The position numbers were made by a program, and so were the translations under genes. Positions 9,138 to 17,685 of a DNA stretch of 64,000 nucleotides are shown here, in pieces. Source of the stretch: Oceanococcus sp041619555 (lineage in GTDB: Bacteria; Pseudomonadota; Gammaproteobacteria; Nevskiales; Oceanococcaceae). The stretch is from assembly GCA_041619555.1 (NCBI GenBank), contig JBFKDQ010000013.1, positions 1 to 64,000 of the forward strand, written 5' to 3'. The notes beneath the pieces are model-generated. The model saw nothing but the letters and a program-made list of their open reading frames with translations, was not told the DNA's origin and did not search any database. The stretch's first letter is position 1, and the number at the start of each line of letters is the position of its first letter.

Positions 9138-9238
9138 CGCACACAAACCCGGCACGCGCGCATCCCATCCGGCCATTGCCCCAGGCCCACTGGGTCGCGA
9201 GTTGAGCCAGAGCAGCGCCCCGGAAGATGATGGCGTTT

Positions 9239-9247
9239 TGCTAAGAT
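9239..9247 (+). promoter_or_regulatory. Extended -10 promoter element of the AcuI-like gene
   Basis: TGC-TAAGAT is an extended -10 with no good -35. It predicts a start near 9254 and a leader of about 31 bases. The leader contains AGGAG at 9273-9277, seven bases before the ATG at 9285. Confidence 0.45.
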
Positions 9248-9284
9248 CGAGGTCCCGTTCCACAGTCTGGTCAGGAGTCATCGC

Positions 9285-10265
9285 ATGAGTTTCAAAGCCC
9301 TGCGTGTATTGGAAAAAGGCGCAAAGGCGCAATTCGTGGACATGGATTTTCCGCCACCTTCGGCCGGCGAGCTGAGAATCAGGATCGAGTTTTCCTGTCT
9401 CAACTACAAGGATGCCCTGGCGGTGACCGGCAGCAGTCCGATCATGCGAAATCTACCCTGCACGGCGGGCATCGACCTTGCCGGTACGGTCGAGATTTCG
9501 GCCGACCCACGTTTTCAGGTCGGCGACCGGGTACTGGTCTGTGGCGCCAATGTCGGCGAGAAGTTCAATGGCGGCCTGGCCGAGCAGGCGCAGTTACCGG
9601 CCGATTTCTGCGTTCCTCTACCTGCTGATTTTTCGACACGCGAGGCAATGATTTACGGCACCGCCGGCTTCACCGCCGCGCTTGCCCTGGTAAAAATGCT
9701 GCGCAATGAACAGGCACCCGAGCTGGGCCCCATTGCCGTGACCGGCGCCACCGGCGGGGTCGGCTCGATCAGCATCGCGCTGCTCGCCCGTGCGGGCTTC
9801 GCCCCCGTGGCGATTACCGGAAAAAGCGGGGAAACCGACTACCTCAAGGATCTGGGCGCCAGTGACATCCTTGCCGCCAGTGCATGCGGACCGGCATCCA
9901 GCCCATTGCTAAGTCCGCGTTGGGGCGGCGCAATCGACAATCTTGGTGGCGAGATGCTGGCCTGGTTGCTCGCCAGCACACAAGCGCACGGCAATGTGGC
10001 CAGCATTGGCCTTGCCGCATCCTTCAAACTCCAGACCACGGTGATGCCGTTTATCCTCAGGGGCGTGAATTTGCTGGGCATCCACTCCGTCGACATCCCC
10101 CACAGCTTGCGGCTGGCAACCTGGGAGCGAATATTCGGCGACTGGCGACTGCCCGGGGTGGAGCGCCTGGTTGCGGAGGAAATCAGCCTGGATCAGGCAC
10201 CCGAGGCATGCGCACAGCTCATGGCCAGCAAGGTTCGCGGGCGCTACCTGATCAGAATCGACTGA
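9285..10265 (+). CDS. YhdH/AcuI-family NADPH-dependent oxidoreductase
   Basis: A 326-residue medium-chain dehydrogenase/reductase, without zinc ligands, of the acrylyl-CoA reductase/YhdH quinone oxidoreductase group. The N-terminal domain has SCLNYKDALAVTG and PCTAGIDLAGTV. The NADPH-binding Rossmann loop is TGATGGVGSISIALLA at about residues 151-167. The C-terminal region has FILRGVNLLGIHSVDIP, typical of the family. Members reduce reactive acryloyl-CoA to propionyl-CoA; the substrate here is inferred, not shown. The start has an ideal AGGAG site. The divergent TetR gene with its operator suggests inducible expression in response to an electrophilic or acyl-CoA ligand. Confidence 0.93.
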   Translation: MSFKALRVLEKGAKAQFVDMDFPPPSAGELRIRIEFSCLNYKDALAVTGSSPIMRNLPCTAGIDLAGTVEISADPRFQVGDRVLVCGANVGEKFNGGLAEQAQLPADFCVPLPADFSTREAMIYGTAGFTAALALVKMLRNEQAPELGPIAVTGATGGVGSISIALLARAGFAPVAITGKSGETDYLKDLGASDILAASACGPASSPLLSPRWGGAIDNLGGEMLAWLLASTQAHGNVASIGLAASFKLQTTVMPFILRGVNLLGIHSVDIPHSLRLATWERIFGDWRLPGVERLVAEEISLDQAPEACAQLMASKVRGRYLIRID

Positions 10266-10290
10266 ACCACGGGCAGAATCGAGAACGGAC

Positions 10291-10324
10291 AAAAAAAAGC
10301 CCGGATGCCGCTGGCATCCGGGCT
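10291..10324 (-). terminator. Rho-independent terminator of the FKBP gene
   Basis: A perfect 12-base-pair stem (10298-10309 with 10313-10324) closes a 3-base loop. On the minus strand it is followed by eight Ts, and it lies 20 bases past the FKBP stop. On the plus strand the stem lacks a T-run but may still end the AcuI-like transcript. Confidence 0.92.
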
Positions 10325-10343
10325 GCGGTAGACGCTGCCCAAG

Positions 10344-11084
10344 CTACTCGGCTGCTGCCGCTTTCACTTCCAGCAGTTCGACGTCGAAAATCAGCGTCTG
10401 GTTAGGCCCGATCAGCGCGCCAGCACCACGCTCGCCGTAGCCCAATTCTGGCGGAATGAACAGTTTCGCCGTGCCGCCTTCATGCAGAAGTTGCAGACCT
10501 TCGGTCCAGCCCTTGATGACGCCATTGAGTTTGAATGTGGCGGGCTGGCCGCGCTTGCGTGAACTATCAAATTCAGTGCCATCCAGCAAGGTACCGGTGT
10601 AGTGCACGACGACGGTATCCGTTGCCGCCGGCGCTTCGCCTTCACCTTGAGTCAGGATCTGGTACTGCAGGCCCGATTCGGTGGTCTTGATCGCATCCTT
10701 GGTCGCGTTTTCGGCCAGGAAGGCACGTCCCGCTTCCAGGTTGGCGGTGGCCTTTTCGGCGCGATCCGCATTGCGCTTTTCTGCCGCTGCCTTGTACACG
10801 CTCTGCTTGACCTCGGCCATGGCTTCTTCGGTCAGCATGGGCTCCGCACCCTCATAGGCTGCCGCCAGTCCGGCCCCCAATGCGTTCAGATCCACATCCA
10901 GATCGCCCATTTGCTGCAGGCGGCCACCGATTTCGTAGCCCACCGAATAACTGAATTTCTGCGCATCTGATTCCAGTGCGGCAGGCTGGGAATCGCTGGT
11001 TTTTTCGCTTCCGGAAGGCGCACAACCCGCCAGCAAGAGGACACCCAAGGCAACCAGAGGCTTCAAATTCATTTCACTACTCAT
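10344..11084 (-). CDS. FKBP-type peptidyl-prolyl isomerase, lipoprotein (FkpA/Mip type)
   Basis: Catalyses cis-trans isomerisation at proline during protein folding in the envelope. The 246-residue precursor has a lipoprotein signal, LVALGVLLLAGC, with lipobox LAGC at Cys21. It continues with an N-terminal dimerisation helix region typical of Mip/FkpA (FSYSVGYEIGGRLQQM), and a C-terminal FKBP domain from about residue 150. That domain has VVHYTGTLLDGTEFDSS, GVIKGWTEGLQLLHEGG and LGYGERGAGALIGPNQTLIFDVELL. An internal ATG at 11072 would give a shorter signal peptide and is equally plausible. It lies 61 bases downstream of plsB on the same strand and ends in a strong terminator. Confidence 0.95.
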   Translation of the reverse strand: MSSEMNLKPLVALGVLLLAGCAPSGSEKTSDSQPAALESDAQKFSYSVGYEIGGRLQQMGDLDVDLNALGAGLAAAYEGAEPMLTEEAMAEVKQSVYKAAAEKRNADRAEKATANLEAGRAFLAENATKDAIKTTESGLQYQILTQGEGEAPAATDTVVVHYTGTLLDGTEFDSSRKRGQPATFKLNGVIKGWTEGLQLLHEGGTAKLFIPPELGYGERGAGALIGPNQTLIFDVELLEVKAAAAE

Positions 11085-11145
11085 TATTTATAAACCAGAA
11101 GGCGCAGCACCTTATCCGGCCCTCACATTGAAAGCAAGTCTGCAT

Positions 11146-13638
11146 TCAGGCACCAACCGGAGCGTCAGCGGCGACCGCACGCGGACGGTGAACCAGCTGC
11201 AAAATGATCTGTCCGATGTCGGTCCCGAGCAGGCTCAGGGCATGATCCGCCAGCTGGCTCACCCGAGCATCGATCTGCAGACGCTCATCGCCAGTGGCCA
11301 GATCGGCGGCATCAACCGGCAACAGCCAATGTCTGGCTTTGAGGGTTTCAACAAAACCGCGAAACAGGGCCTTGTCAAAGAACTCGGGTGCATCTCGTCC
11401 GCTGAGTATGGCCAGCCGTTCCGCCATCAACTGGGATTCCTGCTCGAATGCCAGACGATCCACGAAACCGATGCCGAAACGCGCCTGCAGCAGCAGGGCC
11501 GTCAGCGCGTAACGCTCCAGGGTTTCACGCAGGATGTTGCCCAAGCGCATCAGGGTGGCAAACTGCGGTGTCGTAACCGAAGGCGCCGACAGGCCGTAGC
11601 GTGCATCTTCCACCAGCAGCCCCATCTCGATCATGGCGTCCAGCAGCTTGCCGATCGGTTCGGCCACGGTGCGGGGCTGCCAGCGCAGATGCAGTTCGGT
11701 ACGTAAAAAAGGATAGAAGTCAGCGGCCGCATCGATCAGTTCCTGGCGCGAAATCCCGGCCCTGAAACGAAAGAAATTGGCCAGCAACGAAGGCAGTGCA
11801 AAAGCATGCTGCACGCTGTTGCGCGTGTAGGTCATCAGCACGCCCTCACGCCCCTGAGCAAGAAGCAGATCGCCCCAAGGATGGGCGACTCGGGCCAGCG
11901 GCGTAACCGGCTCCGCCTGTCGCACCAGGGTTTCGGCATCATCTTCAGGCAGGACGATGTTGGGCCCATAGGGCACCGCGCGCTGCAATTTGATCCAGGT
12001 GGCGATCTGTTCGGAGAGCTCATCGGCCGCGATCGCCCGTTGCGGCGTGGCCAGCATAGTCATGCTGGCCAATCCCGCCGAACTCAGAACGACCGCACCA
12101 TTGATCCGGGTCATCACCCGCAAGCTGAGCTGCTCAATGAAATCGGCAAATCCTTCGGGCTGCGCACCCGCCGCCATGGGCATCTGTTCGAGCCATTGTG
12201 GTGCCTGCTCCCGGATGTACTGGCCCAGTTCCAGCGGCTGACCAAAAGAGAGATAGGCTTTGCCGTAATTGCGCTGCAGGACCTTGCGAACTTTCAGGAA
12301 CTCCCAGATGGACTCCCGCTTCTTCTGTTTGCTACCGCGCAATTCTTTGAAATAGCTGCTGACTTCCGCCACCTGGTCATAGCCGATGTAGACCGGCACG
12401 ATCGTGACCGGCTTGTCCGTGCCGCGCAGGTAGCTGGCGGTAATCATCGCCATCATGCCGGTCTTCGGCTTGAGCAGGCGACCGGTGCGGCTGCGCCCCC
12501 CCTCCGGGTAGAAACTCATCGGAAAGGCCCGCCCGATGAGAAAATCCAGATAAGCCCTGAACACGGCCGTATACAGCTTCTGACCGGCGAAACTTCGGCG
12601 CAGGAAAAACGCACCGGCGCGGCGCAAAATGCCGCCAACCGGCCAGAAATTCAGGTTGATCCCCGCCGCGATGTGCGGGCAGACCAGGCCATCCTGGTAC
12701 AGCACGTAGGACAAAAGCAGGTAGTCCATGTGACTGCGGTGCGAGGGCATGTAGATCACCCCGCCCTGGGCTGCAGCTTCGCGCGCCCGATCGATGCGAT
12801 GCACCTCGACGCCTTCATAGACCCGATTCCAGACCCAGGTCAGCAGCACATACATGAATCGCAATGTGCTGGTCGAGTACATCGCGGCGATTTCATCCAC
12901 ATAGCCGCGCGTCTTTTCCCTAAGGCTGGCGAGGGATGCACCGGATTCGGCCGCCTCTTCCAGCATGACCTCACGCACACCTGGATTGGCCAGAATGGCC
13001 TGGGCGACCTGATTCCGGGTATACAGGCTCGGCCCCAGGGTCACGGTGCGCTGGCGGCGGAAATGAAAGCGGAAAACCCGCACCAGCTTCTGGGTCAGAC
13101 GCTCATAATCGTCGGCCTGGCCAATGAATTCACGAAATCGGACCGGCTGGCCAAAATTCAGCACGATGTTGCGGCCATTCGCCAGAATGATCAGAAATTT
13201 CCGCAGATAGCCAGGGTTTTCGGCATCTGAGAACAGGATGCGGAGGAGCGAGGTCTCCTTGCCGGGATCCCGGCCCCAGAACAGGGAAACCGGCACCAGC
13301 TGAAGATCGAAATCCGGCTGCTTGCAGGCCTGCTGATAGAGTTGTGACAAGCTGCCCTTGCGATCCAGTAGCGCGGGCAGATATAGACAGGCCGCCTTGC
13401 CAGGCTCCGGCAGGGTATTGCGGCTACGCCGCACCGGCGTGAGCTTTTCCTGCGCCACGACATGTTCCAGCACCCAGCGGTCCACATAACTTCGCGTCGC
13501 CAGCACATAGCAGACCGGCACGGCGGGATCGAGGCCGAGACTTTCGTGCAGACGAACAGGAGAGATCTGGCTCCGAACGGTGGCAAGCAATGGCTTGCGC
13601 AGCCACCACGTCATCAACCAGACTATTTTCCCCAACAT
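11146..13638 (-). CDS. plsB: Glycerol-3-phosphate 1-O-acyltransferase
   Basis: The membrane-associated enzyme that makes lysophosphatidate from glycerol-3-phosphate and acyl-CoA/ACP, the first step of phospholipid synthesis. At 830 residues it matches the long gammaproteobacterial PlsB (about 807 in E. coli). The acyltransferase motif I HRSHMD lies at about residues 300-305. The downstream blocks are GGILRRAGAFFLRRSF and the substrate-binding motif FYPEGGRSRTGRLL, then VTIVPVYIGYD. The start at 13638 gives MLGKIVWLMTWWLRKP, an amphipathic or membrane-binding N-terminus. The FKBP lipoprotein gene follows on the same strand, and a DUF4112 gene diverges 42 bases away. Confidence 0.97.
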   Translation of the reverse strand: MLGKIVWLMTWWLRKPLLATVRSQISPVRLHESLGLDPAVPVCYVLATRSYVDRWVLEHVVAQEKLTPVRRSRNTLPEPGKAACLYLPALLDRKGSLSQLYQQACKQPDFDLQLVPVSLFWGRDPGKETSLLRILFSDAENPGYLRKFLIILANGRNIVLNFGQPVRFREFIGQADDYERLTQKLVRVFRFHFRRQRTVTLGPSLYTRNQVAQAILANPGVREVMLEEAAESGASLASLREKTRGYVDEIAAMYSTSTLRFMYVLLTWVWNRVYEGVEVHRIDRAREAAAQGGVIYMPSHRSHMDYLLLSYVLYQDGLVCPHIAAGINLNFWPVGGILRRAGAFFLRRSFAGQKLYTAVFRAYLDFLIGRAFPMSFYPEGGRSRTGRLLKPKTGMMAMITASYLRGTDKPVTIVPVYIGYDQVAEVSSYFKELRGSKQKKRESIWEFLKVRKVLQRNYGKAYLSFGQPLELGQYIREQAPQWLEQMPMAAGAQPEGFADFIEQLSLRVMTRINGAVVLSSAGLASMTMLATPQRAIAADELSEQIATWIKLQRAVPYGPNIVLPEDDAETLVRQAEPVTPLARVAHPWGDLLLAQGREGVLMTYTRNSVQHAFALPSLLANFFRFRAGISRQELIDAAADFYPFLRTELHLRWQPRTVAEPIGKLLDAMIEMGLLVEDARYGLSAPSVTTPQFATLMRLGNILRETLERYALTALLLQARFGIGFVDRLAFEQESQLMAERLAILSGRDAPEFFDKALFRGFVETLKARHWLLPVDAADLATGDERLQIDARVSQLADHALSLLGTDIGQIILQLVHRPRAVAADAPVGA

Positions 13639-13680
13639 ACCCCTGTTCCCATGCCTCGTGGAGGCCAGTAGTCTACCGGA

Positions 13681-14148
13681 ATGACGGTTACCCCACCTGC
13701 AACAACTGACGATTCACAGCGCCAGCGCATGGAACGCATGGCCCGATGGCTGGATTCCGCGGTCGCGGTTCCCGGCACCTCGATTCGCTTGGGTCTTGAC
13801 GCCCTGATCGGGCTGATTCCAGGAATCGGTGATGTCGCCGGCTTCGTGATCGGTTTGTGGTTCATCCTTCAGGCTCGCAAGCTCGATGCCCCAGGACATC
13901 TCCAGGGTCGCATGCTCGGCAATCTGGCACTGGAGGCCGTGGTCGGCAGCATCCCCCTGATCGGTGATCTGTTTGACGTGGCCTGGCAGGCCAATCAGCG
14001 AAACCGCAAGCTGCTGTTTGACTGGCTGGACCGCACCGCTCCGGCGCCGGAACCCGCAGTTGCCGGTGCCGTGCGCCGAATGTGGCCGGGGCTGCTGGTG
14101 CTGTGTGGTCTGGCCGGGGCAGCGACCTGGTGGATCAGCACACAGTAG
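13681..14148 (+). CDS. DUF4112 membrane protein
   Basis: A 155-residue protein with the two internally similar DUF4112 blocks, LDALIGLIPGIGDVAGF (about residues 40-56) and VVGSIPLIGDLFDVAWQANQRN (about 90-111). The Gly-Asp pairs sit in hydrophobic turns. A C-terminal transmembrane segment follows (GLLVLCGLAGAATWWIS). The family is of unknown function. It is divergent from plsB with a gap of only 42 bases, so the promoters must overlap. A stem-loop with a T-rich tail follows at 14305. Confidence 0.85.
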   Translation: MTVTPPATTDDSQRQRMERMARWLDSAVAVPGTSIRLGLDALIGLIPGIGDVAGFVIGLWFILQARKLDAPGHLQGRMLGNLALEAVVGSIPLIGDLFDVAWQANQRNRKLLFDWLDRTAPAPEPAVAGAVRRMWPGLLVLCGLAGAATWWISTQ

Positions 14149-14304
14149 GAGAACGCTGACAAGCCGCCGGGTTCAAGGCCGACAGCCCTGGCAATGGCGA
14201 TCTCCTAGTATTCCATTGCCGTATGGCTCCCCCCAAGGCACTGCGGCAGCCGCTCGGCAAGCGGAGTGCTCTCCCGGATCACTCCCCGTCGGCCAGAGCC
14301 TTGT

Positions 14305-14332
14305 CGTGCCGGAGTTTCCGGCACGGCTTTGT
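14305..14332 (+). terminator. Rho-independent terminator
   Basis: A perfect 9-base-pair stem CGTGCCGGA/TCCGGCACG has a 3-base loop and is followed by a T-rich stretch (GCTTTGTTAAATCTTT). It ends the DUF4112 transcript and separates it from the glycosyltransferase promoter. Confidence 0.75.
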
Positions 14333-14375
14333 TAAATCTTTCGGTCGCCACCGTGGCGGCAACTGGTGAGGCGCT

Positions 14376-14384
14376 TGCTACAAT
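14376..14384 (+). promoter_or_regulatory. Extended -10 promoter of the TIGR04283-type gene
   Basis: TGC-TACAAT predicts a transcript start near 14391, 22 bases before the ATG at 14413. This supports the ATG at 14413 over the in-frame ATG at 14383, which would lie inside the -10 element. Confidence 0.5.
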
Positions 14385-14412
14385 GCCCGCTGATCCTGAG
14401 CTTGCGAACAGC

Positions 14413-15411
14413 ATGAGCACTGGCGGCCTCGCGGTCTCGGTGATAATTCCCACTCTCAACGAAGAGCAGAACCTGCGCGCGCTGCTGGCCGATTTGCTAG
14501 CACAGCAGGACCTGAGCCTGCAGCTCATCGTGGCCGATGGCGGCAGCAAGGACCACACCGCTGAGATCGCCAGCTCCGCCGGGGCCGAGCTGGCGGTTGG
14601 CGGCGCCGGCCGCGGGCGCCAGATGAATGCCGGCCGCCGGCGCGCGAGGCATCCGTGGCTCCTGTTCCTGCATGCCGACTCTCGTCTCTGCGACGCCCAT
14701 TTGCTTGCCGGTGCGCTTGCGCACATGCAGCAGATGCCGGCAGGGAGTGCGGGCCATTTCGCCTTGCGTTTCGACCGGCTTACCGCCGATCGAGCACGAT
14801 TCTATCGGCACCTGGAATATAAATCCGGCCTCAACCTGCGCGGCACCATCAATGGCGATCAAGGCCTGCTGATTCAGGCCACCTTTTTCGATCAGCTCGG
14901 CGGCTTCGATCAGCACCTGCCGTTCCTGGAGGATCAAAACCTGAGCGACCTCATTTTCGCCCAGGGTCGCTGGACGCTGCTGCCGGGCCATCTGCATACC
15001 TCGGCACGCCGCTTCGAGCAGGAGGGATACTGGCAGCGTTACTTTCTGATGATGCTGATCATGTGTGCGCGACGTGCCGGAATGGAGAATTTCCTGCACG
15101 AAGCCCGCGGACTCTATCCGCAGGCGGCAGATTCAAAGCACTTGCGCGTGCTGCCTTTTCTCGAACTGATACTCGCGCAAGCAGGCAAGCACCGCGGTTT
15201 CTGGCAGGAAATGGGGGCCTATGCCCGCGAAAACAGCTGGCAACTTGCCTGCGCGGTGGACAGCGTATTGGGTCGATCCTGGCTGATGCCAAGACTTCAG
15301 GTGCCTGGCAGCCGCGTCACCGCCCGTCGATCAGACGCGCTGCTGGGCCACTTGTTGCGGCAACTTTTTCAAGGACCAATCCGCCTCGCTCTACGCCAGC
15401 AGGAGAGCTGA
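14413..15411 (+). CDS. GT2 glycosyltransferase, TIGR04283-like
   Basis: A 332-residue protein. The N-terminal GT2 domain (about residues 8-225) has VSVIIPTLNEEQNLRALL, IVADGGSKDHT, the loop AGRGRQMNAGRR and the metal site FLHADSRL. GGFDQHLPFLEDQNLSDLIF follows. The RGRQMN and LHADS motifs mark the TIGR04283 group, often linked with rSAM/selenodomain enzymes in other genomes; no such partner is present here. The C-terminal ~100 residues are variable. The frame opens at 14266, but the promoter position favours 14413. It stands alone, downstream of a terminator. The substrate is unknown. Confidence 0.85.
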   Translation: MSTGGLAVSVIIPTLNEEQNLRALLADLLAQQDLSLQLIVADGGSKDHTAEIASSAGAELAVGGAGRGRQMNAGRRRARHPWLLFLHADSRLCDAHLLAGALAHMQQMPAGSAGHFALRFDRLTADRARFYRHLEYKSGLNLRGTINGDQGLLIQATFFDQLGGFDQHLPFLEDQNLSDLIFAQGRWTLLPGHLHTSARRFEQEGYWQRYFLMMLIMCARRAGMENFLHEARGLYPQAADSKHLRVLPFLELILAQAGKHRGFWQEMGAYARENSWQLACAVDSVLGRSWLMPRLQVPGSRVTARRSDALLGHLLRQLFQGPIRLALRQQES

Positions 15412-15740
15412 AGAAAGGTCCGCTCCGCCACCGCAAGCTGTGGGCGATCCAGGCCGTTTTTTGCGCAGCGCACCATTTTTATCGGAAACCCATTCTGTTC
15501 TTGCGGCATCGGGACAACTGTTCCGAAACCATCGAAAATCATTGAATTCCCAGTCTTTCTGAGCACAGTTGTACACTTTCCACAGCAGCCTGGCACGCGC
15601 CGACCATACGCCAAGGTATTGTCTAGTGCTAGGATAGCTCCGTGAGCGATCACAGGGTCGCATCAGTTGTTCATACACTGGATACAATCCGGCCGTGCCA
15701 TCACGATGCACGGTCCGCATGGTCATCAGGAGAATTTGGA
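15412..15740. other. 329-base gap, no gene seen
   Basis: AT-richer than its surroundings, with T-tracts around 15465 and 15478 flanking the short palindrome TGCGCAGCGCA. TACAAT at 15683-15688 could be a -10 for the acyl-CoA dehydrogenase gene, but it has no convincing -35. AGGAGA at 15728-15733 is the ribosome-binding site. I see no RNA gene or clear terminator. Confidence 0.5.
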
Positions 15741-17564
15741 ATGCCCGATTACAAAGCGCCTCTGCGCGACATGAAATTCCTTCTGCACGAAGTGTTCGAC
15801 TACGACGAGCATTACAAGACACTGCCTGGCGGCGAAGAAGCGACCCCGGATGTGGTGGACGCCATTCTCGAAGAAAGTGCCCGCTTCGCGGAATCCGAAA
15901 TTGCGCCGCTGAATCAAAGCGGTGACGAAGAGGGCTGCCGCCTGGAAAACGGCAAGGTCATTACGCCTAAAGGCTTCAAGGAGGCCTACCAGACCTACAA
16001 AGACTCCGGCTGGCCCAGCCTTTCGCATCCACCGGAACATGGCGGCCAGGGCTTGCCCATGTCTCTGGGCCTGATCAAGCACGAAATCATCGCCACGGCG
16101 AACTGGTCCTGGAGCATGTACCCCGGCCTGTCGATCGGGGCGATGAACACCATTTTCCTGCACGGCACAGAAGAGCAGAAGAAAACCTATCTCGACCCGC
16201 TGGTCAGCGGTGAATGGATGGGCACCATGTGCCTGACCGAGCCGCATTGCGGCACCGATCTGGGCCAGGTCAAGACCAAGGCCGAACCGAACGGGGATGG
16301 GACCTACCGGATTACCGGCACGAAGATCTTCATTTCTTCGGGCGATCACGACATGACCGACAACATCATCCATGTCGTGCTGGCACGCCTGCCGGGTGCG
16401 CCGGAGGGCACTCGCGGCATCTCGCTGTTCATCGTGCCGAAGATGAAGGTCAATGCTGACGGCTCCGTCGGCGAAGCCAACGAGGTCAATTGCGGCTCTC
16501 TCGAGCACAAGATGGGCATCAAGGCATCCGCCACCTGCGTGATCAACTTCGATGGCTCGCAGGCCGTGATGCTCGGACCGGAAAACAAGGGCATGGAATG
16601 CATGTTCACGTTCATGAACACGGCCCGCATCGGCACCGCGATTCAAGGCGTGGCGCATTCCGAACTGAGCTTCCAGGGCGCACTGCGATATGCCAAGGAA
16701 CGCCGCTCCATGCGCTCACTTTCCGGCAAGAAAGAACCGGATAAGCCCGCGGACGCTCTGATCTACCATGCCGATGTTCGCCGCATGCTGCTGACCCAGA
16801 AAGCGATTACCGAAGGCGGGCGGGCGATGCTGTATTTCGGCGCGCGCTATGCCGACCTGATGGTCTCTGGCGACGAGGCGGCCTACAAGGTATTCGACGA
16901 CAAGCTGGGCTTCCTGACACCGATCCTGAAAGGTTTCCTGACGGAACTGGGCCTGGAATCGGCCAACCACGGCATGCAGGTCTTCGGCGGCCACGGTTAT
17001 ATCCGTGAATGGGGCATGGAACAGATCGCGCGCGATGCACGCATCGCCACGCTGTACGAAGGCACCACCGGCATTCAGGCACTGGATTTCCTTGGCCGCA
17101 AGGTCATCATCATGTCCCGTGGCAAAGCCGTTCCGGAGTTCACCGCTGACATTCTGAAGTTCTGCACCAAGCACAACCCGGTGACCGGCTCACGCCGCCG
17201 CCGCGTGTTACGGCGTTACGTGACCGAACTGTCCCAGCTGGCAGTGAAATGGAACTACCTGACCGGGCGCATCCTGATGGCTGCGCGGAGTGACCGCGAC
17301 GCCGTAGGCGCCGCCGCCAATGACTTCCTGATGTTCTCAGGCTACGTGACCATGGCCTATTTCTGGGCCCAGATGGCCGCCGTTGCCTACGACAAGCTGG
17401 AGCATGGGGGAATTGAAACGCCCGAGTTCTACAAAGCCAAGCTGCGTACCGCCGAGTTCTACCTGGATCGCATCCTGCCGCGTCAGGCGGCGCATGCCGA
17501 GGCACTGACCGCCGGACCGCGCAGTACCATGGCCCTGGACAAAGAGCATTTCGTGTTCGAGTAA
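15741..17564 (+). CDS. Acyl-CoA dehydrogenase, long (~600-residue) type
   Basis: A FAD-dependent acyl-CoA dehydrogenase of 607 residues, introducing the alpha-beta double bond in a CoA thioester. The flavin/substrate motifs are MCLTEPHCGTDLGQVKTKA and ITGTKIFISSGDHDM. FTFMNTARIGTAIQGVAHSE starts the C-terminal four-helix domain. QVFGGHGYIREWGMEQIARD and LYEGTTGIQALDFLGRK follow; the Glu in YEGTTGIQ is the likely catalytic base. The extra C-terminal ~130 residues are typical of the long PA0506/DmdC-like group rather than of E. coli FadE. The start MPDYKAPLRD has AGGAGA upstream; a longer open frame from 15642 is not conserved. It is monocistronic, ended by a strong terminator. The physiological chain length is not predictable. 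Confidence 0.95.
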   Translation: MPDYKAPLRDMKFLLHEVFDYDEHYKTLPGGEEATPDVVDAILEESARFAESEIAPLNQSGDEEGCRLENGKVITPKGFKEAYQTYKDSGWPSLSHPPEHGGQGLPMSLGLIKHEIIATANWSWSMYPGLSIGAMNTIFLHGTEEQKKTYLDPLVSGEWMGTMCLTEPHCGTDLGQVKTKAEPNGDGTYRITGTKIFISSGDHDMTDNIIHVVLARLPGAPEGTRGISLFIVPKMKVNADGSVGEANEVNCGSLEHKMGIKASATCVINFDGSQAVMLGPENKGMECMFTFMNTARIGTAIQGVAHSELSFQGALRYAKERRSMRSLSGKKEPDKPADALIYHADVRRMLLTQKAITEGGRAMLYFGARYADLMVSGDEAAYKVFDDKLGFLTPILKGFLTELGLESANHGMQVFGGHGYIREWGMEQIARDARIATLYEGTTGIQALDFLGRKVIIMSRGKAVPEFTADILKFCTKHNPVTGSRRRRVLRRYVTELSQLAVKWNYLTGRILMAARSDRDAVGAAANDFLMFSGYVTMAYFWAQMAAVAYDKLEHGGIETPEFYKAKLRTAEFYLDRILPRQAAHAEALTAGPRSTMALDKEHFVFE

Positions 17565-17578
17565 GCCGACATCCCGAG

Positions 17579-17612
17579 AACAAGGCCCGCGTCCACCGCG
17601 GGCCTTGTTGTT
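17579..17612 (+). terminator. Rho-independent terminator
   Basis: A perfect 13-base-pair stem AACAAGGCCCGCG/CGCGGGCCTTGTT (17579-17591 with 17597-17609) closes a 5-base loop and is followed by a short T-tract, just after the acyl-CoA dehydrogenase stop. Because both arms end in AA/TT it could also serve the convergent desulfhydrase gene. Confidence 0.85.
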
Positions 17613-17685
17613 TGCGGATCGACTATCAGGTCATTCGAGCAGAATTCGCGCTGCTCTCGCAGCACGGCATGCTGACCTAGCGGAC

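Noticed and set aside
11806..13230. 474-codon plus-strand frame over plsB
   Set aside because: Shadow of PlsB, whose catalytic motifs are all on the other strand.
15683..15688. TACAAT as promoter of the acyl-CoA dehydrogenase gene
   Set aside because: The nearest TTG-type -35 is only 10 bases upstream and no extended -10 is present; not called as a feature.
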